Positions 8,708 through 17,792 of a stretch of DNA of 64,000 nt are shown here, piece by piece (positions within the stretch are counted from its first letter, which is position 1; every line of letters starts with the position of its first letter). The notes beneath the pieces are model-generated. The model had not been told where the DNA came from and searched no databases. It saw only the letters and a list, made by a program, of their open reading frames with translations. The position numbers and the translations under genes are program-made. The stretch covers positions 46,847,697 through 46,911,696 of the forward strand of contig CM064551.1 in NCBI GenBank assembly GCA_032716605.1. Direction: 5' to 3'. Origin of the DNA: Paralithodes platypus. Taxonomy: Eukaryota; Arthropoda; Malacostraca; Decapoda; Lithodidae.

Positions 8708-11340
8708 CACCTCTGAAGAGATGGGCCGGCGTCGGCGACAAGAGCGGAGTGGGGGTCTGGACGTCTACCTCCAGGGGAGACCCCTCCGCGCAAGCTGCCA
8801 CCCCCAACGTCCCTCGCGGCCAGCGAGGGGCGCAAGGGCGAAAACAACCTGTGGGAGCTCCCGAGAGGAGGGGAGCGACCCGGGCGGCTAGACGAGAAGG
8901 AGAACAAGGAGACCGACCCGGTGAACCTACACATTGTTTTGACGTGGAGGTACCCCCGGTACGGTCCTTGCGGTCATGAGCGCCACGTTGACCTCCTCTA
9001 CCCCCCCCAACTTCGTCGAAAAGGGCGGGCCACCCCAACCCCTGGCAATCGCGGGGCTGACCCCAGCGAAGGGCGGCCGGAAGTGGAAGGCTGGCCAGCC
9101 CCGACACGGCGGGGATGAAAAGGGGGCAAGAACAGAAGTGCGAGGCGGAACTGACGCACCGGCCTGTAACGTCCCTGTCCCGCGCCCGTGCATGGCGGCA
9201 GCCCTTGCAGCAGCACCCCGAAGAGGACCGGCAGAAGGACGGGACCGAGAAGACCCCGCTCGCGACACAGCGCGTCGTCGCGTGTCGGAAGCAGGGTCCG
9301 CCGACAGAGAAGCGGAGCGTCCCCAAGCATCCTGCGCAAAAAAGCCCCGACGTATAAAGCGCAGAGTACAACAAACCCTGACGAATATCCAAGGGGGCTG
9401 TCCGGCAGAACGAGGACCGTACCGTCCGGCGTTGCCGAGTTGCCACGCACAAAACCGCCTTCAGCTCGGGAACCAAAGACACCGCGAGCCGAAGGCGGAT
9501 CCGCCGAACGCGGTCCAAACCCTCACGAAGAACGCCTGGTGCAGACGCCTCGATAAGCCGCAGGCGGTGAACAGAAGTCTGGAGGGAACCGAAAAGACAA
9601 GAGAATAAGTTCGGCACCCCCCGTCGCAAGGGAAAATCCCTGTCGACAGAGGACTGATCTGGATGAGAGAAGAACGAGGTAGCAATAGAACAAAGTTCAA
9701 GAACGGGCCCGCTTATCCAGGACCAGAACGCGCCGGCCAACCCGCCGACAGACACAAGAGGAGGCAAAAGCAGTGATGACTCCGGGGGAGGGACTGAAGG
9801 AGAGCCGGCGACGGAACGGTCGGCGAAGTCGAAGGCCTCAGCAAACCAGGCCCCCAATGGGAGAGGGTGATCGAGCAAGACGGCTAAGCCAGGCGGACCG
9901 TCGTCGCAAAAACCCGTCCCATAGGAGGACAGTCCCGTCAACACAGCCAGGGACTGAACAACCTGAAGGAAGTCCCGGCGGCTGAAGGCTGACCAGAGCG
10001 TAGGCCTGCAGAAGGGAGGGGGACCGTAGCAGGGGTAGGTAGGGTGAGGCGCTGAGGGTATGTCACCGCCAAGAAGCGCGATAAGAGGGAGTCTTGCATC
10101 GACTCCAAGCGCCCGTCGATGCGTGACACAACCCTCCCCTGCATAGCCGACAATCGATCCGAGAGAGGCGACCCCCCCCCCCCCAAGATTGGTCGGCCCG
10201 CAGGGGCGAGACCCACGACACGAACCAGCAGCGTCGCGGGCCAAGGAAGGCGAGCGACTACGGTTGTGTCGCCGCTGAGGGACTCGCCCCCGATCACGAA
10301 CGCCCGAGGGGGAAACAGCACCATCCCCCTCTTCCAGCGACACATCAGCCCCTGAGAAAGGGGACCCCGAAACCTCGCTAAACCCCACCGAGCCAAGAGG
10401 AGGGGTACCCCCCTGGCGAGACGGTAAGTGAAGTCAGGGAGAGAAGAAGGAGGAGGAGCAGGACGACGGGAGCGGGAAGGCTGGCCGGGTGAAATCAGGT
10501 CAGAAGGAGCGGCGGGGGGAAATAGAGCAAGGATCCCCGGGGCTGAGATAACAGGGCGGCCCGACACCGAGGCGGAGGAGGGAGGGACCGCCACCGTGGG
10601 ACGAGACCGTGAAGGAAGTAGAGGCACTGAAGCAGGTGAAGTAGGAGGAGAAGCAACTACATCCTGGCGGACCCTCCTGGACAGCGTAGGAGGGAGCAGA
10701 GGGCCAGCTACAGCCTGAACCTCCGCGCGCGTAGAGGACAAAGGAAGAGGACGTCATTCGAGCAGGGGAAGCGGGCGGAAGGTAGGAGAGCCCCTACCCG
10801 TAGAGGCCAGGGGAGGGCGCACAGGGGCAGAGCCGCTAACCCCGGCCGCAGGGCGAGAACCATGACGAGGGCGATGGGCGCCGTCAAGGCGATCAGGAGG
10901 ACAACTAGGGGCAGGAGAGGACGGGCGACGAGGCGAGCGAGAGCGTGGACGGAGCAGGGGAGCCCCCCGACGATGTGACGACCGGCCGCAGGACCCAGGG
11001 GAGAGGGCCCGAGCAGGGAGAGGGCCAGGCGAACGGCCTTCAGTCGGGGCAGGGATACCCAGGGCGACGCGGATCCGGGCGGCAACAAAGGCCGGGGAAC
11101 GGTGGCTCATAGCCCTAATGTGGCGGGAGACTATCGCCCACACCGACTGAAGGGAAGCAGAGGCCACTGCCGCCGCTGATGAACCAGGGCGAAGGTGCAC
11201 CACATCCACCAGGGCCAGACACGGGCCACACAGAGCAGGGAGGTAGGCCGTAGAGGACACACATTGCGAGTGTCGCAAGCAGGACTTGGGGCTCTCCAAG
11301 CACGGGGAGCTACAACCATGGCGAAAGCAAGGCAGCCTAC
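8708..11340 (-). pseudogene. D1-1 gag-like ORF1, frames shifted
   Basis: The N-terminal part (about 11330-11130) has a Cys/His cluster, CFRHGCSSPCLESPKSC then LRHSQC and LPALCGPC, comparable in place to the Cys-rich start of D2 gag. A Pro/Ser/Arg-rich middle follows (RSRSP-type repeats, 10900-10300), then LSDRL…RIDGRLESMQDSLLSRF and a C-terminal part (10388-8700 frame) with LREGLDRVRRIRLRLAVSLVPELK. That segment resembles the D2 gag piece GDIRTALLEAVRARQDLRMSLVRKL. Several frames are needed, so it is broken. The long open frame 8025-10388 continues past gag as a shadow over RT because the region is GC-rich. Confidence 0.55.
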
Positions 11341-13263
11341 CTGCACCGGAAGAACACACACCATAATCAGCACGTCGAAGGAGTAAGTGGAGAGAATGTC
11401 CAATAAGAACCAGGTAAAGAGCATGGGGAAACAGGAACACACATGCAAACAGGTATCCGTACTCACCCTAAACCGGGAGCACAGAGGCAGGTGAGGAGGG
11501 CGGGCGAGGTGGAAGAGCACTAGCAGAACCTGCAAAGATGGAGAAAGTGTTAACCACCACTCAACATCTTACATGCAGGGCCTATAACACCAGTAAAGTG
11601 CACACACCAAGATAGTTTCAGGCAACAAAATGACATAAAAAAGGTCAACAGTGAAAGCCAACTATTACCGCAAATTTGCGGGCCAATGGAGGCATAACCG
11701 TACCGACACAACCCTCCCACTCTTTGAGGGACCCCCCAGCGATCTCCGCAAATTTGCGGGGAGCCGAAACGTCCCAGAGGACCGAATCGAGCTCTCCGCA
11801 AATTTGCAGGACCGGCCGAAGTGGTCCGGCGCCGAAAAAGCGAGAGGAGCGTCTAGGGAATACCAAAAAAGGCCACAAAAATGCGTCATCTCCTTATGAA
11901 CTCCAAGCGATGATGGCCATCAAGCTGAGCAGTGTCTTCCTTGAATTTATCCTAACTCAACCGGTAAAGGGAGAGGCAAGGAAGGCACACCAGGGGAGAG
12001 GAGGCACATCCCCCAGGAACCACCCAACCCACAGAGATAGAGCAAAGCCCATGAGGAGAAGTGGCAGGGAGGGTGGTTTCGCACAAACAGGGGCCCCCGT
12101 GGGGTACCCCTGGATTGGGCAAAAAGACTATGAAAGGATAGAGGTGAAACAGGAAGAGAAAACAAAAACCAGTAAATGAAACTGGTGAGAAAAAGGGTGG
12201 CCTAGCCGTGAGCAGAGAATGTGTCAGGTGCGAAAAACCCTGTGGTGTGAAGGAGGGGCCCCCCGTGGGGTACCCCTGGATTATCACGAACCACCTGTCG
12301 CCCAGGCTCTTGAGACAAAGTGAAGGCTCGAAAGGGGGGACTCGGGAATAACGCTAATAATGCGGCCGACACAAACTCTACAAACAGCACCGCCACCAAC
12401 GAAATCTCAGATTGTTTACCAACGGTACACCTTAGGCTATGAAAAAATGAAAACTCATAGGGGCATATTAATTCCTGAATGAGAAAATGAGCTAGGCTAA
12501 AAGAAGCTAAAAGCTAAACTATGCCCAGACTAACAGGAAAAAAGAATATGAAAAGAGAAAGAATGAAAAACATATACGAGGAACGCCAGGCGCCCCCGTA
12601 CCTTCGGTAGGCTATTTCCACACGCGTCTCCATTATACACACTTAGGAGCCCATTTACGTGTGCCCTAGATCACGTAACATCTGTCTAACAAAAAAGAAG
12701 GCCAGATAAGCCGAAAACGAACCTAAACAGGGTGAATTAAAGGAGCACAACAAAAGCGGACTCAATCAATGGAGGCGCGTGAAAAAATGATAACAAGAGA
12801 GGGTCGCTCATGCACACGTTCGACAGGGATCTGCACATGACGGAACACGGGATGGGCCTTAAGCGGTAACTAAGGTAAACCCCTTTTCTTCTCTTCTATG
12901 CTTTTTTCAACTTCGGTGGTAGTTTTGGTTAATGTACAACCTTACCTTTGTATACCTTTGGATACCTTTGGATGTGTTCGCCGCTCCTCTAGCGGCACCA
13001 AGGAGCGCGACGCCCCTCGTTATGGGTGGTGATTTGGTGCAGTAGACTGTTTGAAGCGACAGCTCGCTCCCTTGCGAGGATGGGCTCGTCTGGCACTTTT
13101 TGCAGTTCGACATCTAGGGCTCCCTAGAGCAAGATAAGGAGTAGACTCTAGACGTTTTCTTTTTAACCGCGGTTGGAATGACGACATAGCAGTCAAAATA
13201 GACAAGTCGTCATTGCAATTAGGTTAATAGCCTTGACGTTGGATTTGCCAAGACTACTAACAA
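11341..13263 (-). promoter_or_regulatory. D1-1 5' leader and left terminal repeat
   Basis: About 1.9 kb without coding potential, between the left terminus (13263) and gag. It holds three copies of a CGCAAATTTGCGG palindrome (11666-11811) and two copies of AGGGGCCCCCGTGGGGTACC (about 12086 and 12253). Splice-like signals, GGGTGAGTACGG near 11460 and TTCCGGTGCAGGTAGG near 11340 on the minus strand, suggest a short leader intron; this is inference. The outermost ~400 bp are complemented in the right terminal cassette at 6089-6570. Confidence 0.55.
11666..11811. repeat. Three palindromic CGCAAATTTGCGG iterons (D1-1 leader)
   Basis: Copies of the self-complementary core GCAAATTTGC lie at about 11669, 11747 and 11798 in the leader upstream of gag; the third has one mismatch (TTTGCAGG). 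D1-2 has the same set at about 32097-32217. Regularly placed palindromes upstream of a gene are typical of dimeric protein-binding sites; the binding protein is unknown. Confidence 0.7.
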
Positions 13264-13552
13264 ATTATGCCTATTACATAAGGCACCCTCTTCAAACACT
13301 CATATACCGTAGTTTTAATCTACCGCGCAGAGCATAACAAATTGAGTAGCCTTCATCATGAGCGCACGCAACCTCACTCATGGTTCGTCATTATGAAATT
13401 GGGTACTCACTACGAATAAACTTCGTAAAAAATAACAAATAAAAAGAAAATAAGAATAACTATTCATAAGCTTTCCATAACTTCGTGGATGTACTTGTGT
13501 GGATCTTTAACCAGACGCTGACTTCAGGCGTCATTCTTCCTTCTCTGCTCTG
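13264..13552 (+). repeat. D2-A1 left terminal repeat (inner part)
   Basis: Together with 6060-6088 this is the left ITR. It runs from TATGCCTATTACATAAGGC to GGCGTCATTCTTCCTTC. Its reverse complement lies at 22010-22322. Variants specific to this copy (GATCTTTAACCAGACG here, CTGGTTAAAGATCC on the right) match between its two ends. Confidence 0.85.
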
Positions 13553-15157
13553 CGCTCAACCTGCCCTGACGTGTCTCCCCACGCTCCGCTCGTTCCGCAT
13601 TTGCTGTGTCCCTAGTGAGTTTTTTCTCATTTGTTTACTCTGGGATGTATCGAGTAAGGTTAGGATATGCGTAGCAGGGGTGTCATGGGCGGGCTGCCCG
13701 CAGTTCAGTGTATTTTGGGTCGTGTGTTTGGGACGCCTATTTCGGGCGTACCCTCGTGGTCCCGGGGTGGACGCATGAAACGTTTTCTCTGATTAGCTAG
13801 CCTAGTTATTTAGTTGGCTTTAACTACGCGTGATTAGGCTTCTTTTTATCTTTCTGATGAAGTTGCCTTATTTGTTTGTTTTCTGACGTTCCTAGCGTAT
13901 TTTTCTTCACTTAGTGAAGTTTTTTCTAGGTCCCGTGTCAGTGCTTCCCTCTCCCGGGTATATTTCTTCGAGGTGTGTTGGCTGCTGTTCCTGTTGTGAT
14001 AATATTCAGTGCTTTTTGTTTTATTACCACATGTTTAAGCGATACTCCGTCTGCTTAGGCCTAGCCAGCCTCTCGTAGCTTTTTTACATGTACAAGTGTT
14101 ATTGATTTATTGTATAAATATGTACTACTGTGTCATGTGTGTTCTGGATAAGTTGTGTATTAGCTTATTCCAGGCACTATTTGTGTACCTCCGATTGCTT
14201 CTGGTTGGTGTGGGTTACCGTTTCCGGCGGGTTTTCTCGATTGCTCCGTGAAAACCCGGCTGGTTCTCAGATTGCGTCTGGTGGGTGTGGGTTGCCTTTT
14301 CCGGCGGGTTTTCTCGATTGCACCGAGAAAATCCGGCTGGTTGCCGAGTTTTAATCACGCGTGGTTAAAATAGGCTAGTTCCCCCGGCGAGTGGTGGCTT
14401 GAGGGCTCTCCAGAACTGCGTCTCTGTAGTGGGGCCTGTGTTCAGGCTTACTGTGTGTTTCCCGGCGGAAGGGCTTTACCCGATTCAACTAGGGGTTCAT
14501 GCGGACACCTGTTGACTATAGTTTTTCCCGGTTTTGCAAAGCCGTTGAAAAACTGGGCTGTGTTGTTTGAGTAGTCTTTCCACCCCGGCGATCTTTTGCA
14601 AAGAAGTGGGGATAGGAACAATTGGGGTTAACTTTTCTATTATTTTCACCCGGCGGTTGAACCTCGGGAGGGTGGGAATCACGGATTTGCAATTCGGTAG
14701 GATTAGCCTAACAATTGAGGGATACATTTAGGTATCAAGACATTCAACTCACGGCGATCTAATGATTAAGATGGGCTTAACCTGGCTAACTGCGTTATAA
14801 TAAGGAGGCCGGCGTCTTAGTATGGGTTCCCGGTGAACGTTATATCACAGGGAAGACTGCGTCACTTATAAAGAACTGCTCATCTTTATATCATGTCTGA
14901 GGATATTCTTAAATATTTTGGACACTTAAAGTTATTTACAAAATCTTTACATACGAACCTACAGGGTAACGAGAGGTAATGGTGGGGTATTACGTCTCGT
15001 TGCCCGGCGGTTCATTAACACTTGTGTTAGAACATTTTGGGGTAACCTTATGAGCATTAATTCCTGGAAATTTTCTTTTTTCCAGGGCGGACTTCCGGCG
15101 GGTCCACAGAGGACCAGGTGAGGCCCGGGGGGAGTTAGCTTTTAACCAGTCTCTGCC
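13553..15157 (+). promoter_or_regulatory. D2-A1 structured 5' leader
   Basis: About 1.6 kb without a gene. It has a string of short inverted repeats, several carrying CCGGCG: GGGTTTTCTCGATTGCTCCG with TGAAAACCC (14227-14256); a near repeat at 14305-14334; AGTTTTTCCCGG with TTGAAAAACT (14519-14553); CCACCCCGGCG with AAGTGGGG (14580-14610); GATACATTTAGGTATC (14722-14737); and CCTGGAAATTTT with TTTCCAGG (15063-15087). All but minor details recur in A2, and the theme recurs in B1 and B2. The final pyrimidine-rich TTTTTTCCAGGG also looks like a splice acceptor. Confidence 0.6.
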
Positions 15158-17792
15158 ATGGCTGCTCTAGCCCCTGTTTTTGCTCTTTGCTCAACGCCCT
15201 CATGTTCCGGAATCCCTATTTTTGCGCACACTCTATGCATTCGTTGTGTCAAATGCTTGGACCGATCAAGGGGTTTGTGGGTCACAAAGAATTGTACCTT
15301 TTGTAGTCAGCTGGGTATTAAAGTATTACAGCACGACAATCTGGCCGCGGCGGTTGCATTACGCGAGGTCAGACAACTTCTTACTAATTATGCGACTGCA
15401 GTGGCTCATAAAGCATTGCAGTGTGATAACGTAATTCTGTGGGACCGTTTGTTGGTTCAGTACCCCCCCATTAAACGTCCTCCTTCCCGAAGTAAAGTCA
15501 CTAAGCCGGCAGAGACTGGGCTGGTTAAAGAGCTTCTTCCCTCCCCCGGCACATCTAAGCGACCGCGAGAGCCGTCTCCCCCGGCGACAACTTCGGAATC
15601 AAGATCTAGGTCCAGGTCACGGTCTCCTCTCAGAAAGCAGACACATAGTCACTCGACTTCACCTTCGCGGAAGAAGAGCAAGACAGACAAGACCAAGGAT
15701 AGTTCTAGTGATACATCAAAGTCGAGGCGGAGTCACAAGTCTTCTAAAAAAGAGTCTCATGTACGAAAGTCCTCCCGGCGTTCGCCGGAGCCTCGAACCT
15801 CGCTTTCTGCCTCTACTCCCGACATGTCTCAAGTCCAATCTGACAGGTCGGAAGTGGAGTCAGAGACTGTGGTCGGGGATATTCCGGCGGACATAGTGTC
15901 CCCAAATAATATTCTCACTTTAGATTTAGAGGGTTCTCCCGGCAGTGATAACCCGCTAGAGGGCTCGAGTGAGGGCTCAGTCATTGGGGTGGGGCCTGGC
16001 TCACAAGTAAGTTCCGACCAAGGCCGGGGAGTTTGGAGGTACTCCCAGCCATGGCGGGACAGCTCTCTGCCGTCTCGGACAACTCAGGTAGTGGCTGAAG
16101 TCCACCGGGACGCGGAAACACCGTCTTCCATCCCTGACTTAACATGGCAAGGGGCCCCAGCCTCGGCGGAATCCTCTCAGGAAGGACCGGAGGCAGGGGA
16201 TGGTGGGTCTATTATTTCTGAGGTGGGTAACGTAGATAACTCTCAGAATAGGGATATTTCACCTAATAGTTCTTCATCTGCTCAATTTGTCACGGCGGAT
16301 GAGATTGATGGGTTATTAGCGAGTCCTTTAACTAAGTTTTTTGGCCAGCAACCGGAGCCTCCTATGGTTGGTCTGGGAGCTCCCACGCCAACATCGACTG
16401 TCCGACCTCTGGCTACTTCCGTTACTTTGACACAAACTCCGCTCACTCCCCTTGTATCACCTACTATTGTTACTAGGCCAACTTCAGCGGCACTAACTAC
16501 TTCCAATGTGCGAGTAGTAGCAGACGTAAATCCTCCCCCCATTAGACAAAGCCCCGATCAGAAAAGGGGCTATGCCTCTCTTATACGGGCCAGACGATTC
16601 GTGGGTATCACTGGTACCAACAAAGCCAGAGGCAGCACAGTCCACTATGTCAGGGGAGCTTCCGGTACCACGAGAGTGGGTAATCCAAGGATATAAATCT
16701 AGGAAGTTAAGGGCTCTAGATATGCTGGGAAATGTACTTGATGTTAGTATTAAGGCCATCCCCAACTATTATCATCATGATTATTTTGTATATTCTTCTA
16801 CACCTGCCCTACCCCCTGCGTCAGCTTCAAAACTGTTTTCGGACTGGACAAAACATGATGGGTTCAATGATATCAAAGCGCTGTCAGCTCTAACCCCTGA
16901 GTTGTGATTAAAGACATTTACTGACTCAGCCGCGAATCCAGTTTTGAAGGTGGAGCAATTGGGTCCGGCACCTTGGGTGGACTGGGAAGTCGAGGCGCAA
17001 AACTTTGCAACCACATTCACTTCTAAAGCTTCACACCAAATTCCACAAGAGAGCCATTCTTGGTTCTCTCTCCCAGTATACTCTGCCGGCGGAGTTCCCT
17101 CTGCTCTCTTTGCCTTTTTAGCTGCCCCTAAAATTAATCTATGCGAGCTTAAAGATCCGTTCTCTACACCTTCCACTGCTCACCTAGACCGGGAGTTTAG
17201 GCTACGGGGTAAGGCGTACAGGCTATTTTCTCAGTATATTGTTACGCAACAAGTAGCAAAATCAATGCTAAGATCTGCTCAGGCTATAGCGGACACAGAA
17301 GTTCGAAAGGCAATCGAACTATCTAGACGCTTACTTCTCCAAACTTCTATTCAGTCACTAGGAGATATACGCACGGCCTTGTTAGAGGCGGTGCGGGCAA
17401 GACAAGATCTAAGAATGTCTCTAGTCAGAAAGCTCCCGGATAGGATTGCTAATAAAGTAAATGTCCCCAGTTCTAACTGCCTCTTTAATGTCCCCGGAGG
17501 TGTGGAGGACGGTGTTTAACATGGCTCAGGCCTTGAAGCACAGTCCCGCCCCGTCTCAGAAACCTGCTTTCACTTTTACCAAGCCCAAACCAGTCGCTAA
17601 AGCTCAGTCTGGTGGGGCGAAATCCTTTTATTTGCCTAAATCCTCTTCCACCCAAGGTCAGTACAGATACAAGCAAGGAAAGTCTTCAGGTACCCATAAA
17701 GGACAGAGGTATCAAAGGCCGGGTCAGGGCCCGTCTCCAGCCAACCCGGCCAGTCGTCTAAACTTCCACCACCACCACCACCAAAAAACTAA
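15158..17792 (+). pseudogene. gag: D2-A1 gag-like ORF1
   Basis: Probable structural/nucleic-acid-binding protein of the element. The N-terminus has a Cys cluster: C11, C16, C27-x2-C30, C33, C46-x2-C49. Then an SR-rich stretch (about residues 145-215, SRSRSRSPLRKQ), an acidic Ser-rich middle, and a conserved C-terminal block: LLYGPDDSW, GELPVPREWVIQG, YYHHDYFVY, ASASKLFSDW, PWVDWEVEAQNFATTF, SAGGVPSALFAFLAAPK, RTALLEAVRARQDLRMSLVR. A basic KPKPVAK tail and a CCA-repeat tract precede the stop. Broken by a frameshift near 16545, a TGA at 16906 and a 2-bp deletion near 17458. The ATG at 15158 is shared by all D2 copies. The name is by position and content, not by a database match. Confidence 0.72.
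17783..17789 (+). promoter_or_regulatory. A AAA AAC slippery heptamer at gag/RT overlap
   Basis: In gag frame the codons are CCA AAA AAC followed at once by stop TAA (17790-17792). The -1 frame (CTA AGG TCT…) is open into the RT N-terminus (RVDQGVVQPANP…HRAWP). A AAA AAC is a canonical -1 ribosomal frameshift site. The same heptamer, stop and open -1 frame occur in copy A2 at 42931-42937. A downstream stem-loop or pseudoknot was not established. Confidence 0.7.

Larger units (their letters stand above)
6089..13263 (-). mobile_element. DIRS-like retrotransposon D1, copy 1 (D1-1), reversed
   Basis: Inserted in the left terminal repeat of D2-A1 at CATTGACG-AT-TATGCC; AT is duplicated at 6087-6088 and 13264-13265, and the empty sequence is present in the other D2 copies. 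In its own orientation the element begins TTGTTAGTAGTCTTGGCAAA (at 13263, reversed) and ends CCTCCCA (at 6089). The order is leader, gag, RT, YR, 3' region, internal complementary region and right terminal repeat. It is GC-rich and poor in A on the coding strand, unlike D2. It has no recognisable RNase H domain and a damaged RT, so it is non-autonomous for replication but keeps a YR. Confidence 0.85.

Noticed and set aside
8025..10388. 787-residue open frame as one complete protein
   Set aside because: Only its first part fits gag. The rest overlaps RT in another frame and stays open because the strand is GC-rich and A-poor; the true RT motifs are in a different frame.
7487..10757. Many plus-strand frames (e.g. 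8976-9608, 8175-8651)
   Set aside because: Antisense shadows of D1-1 gag, RT and YR with biased Arg/Pro composition and no domain motifs.
11666..11811. CRISPR-like array
   Set aside because: Only three short palindromes with irregular spacing, in a retrotransposon leader of a eukaryotic genome.
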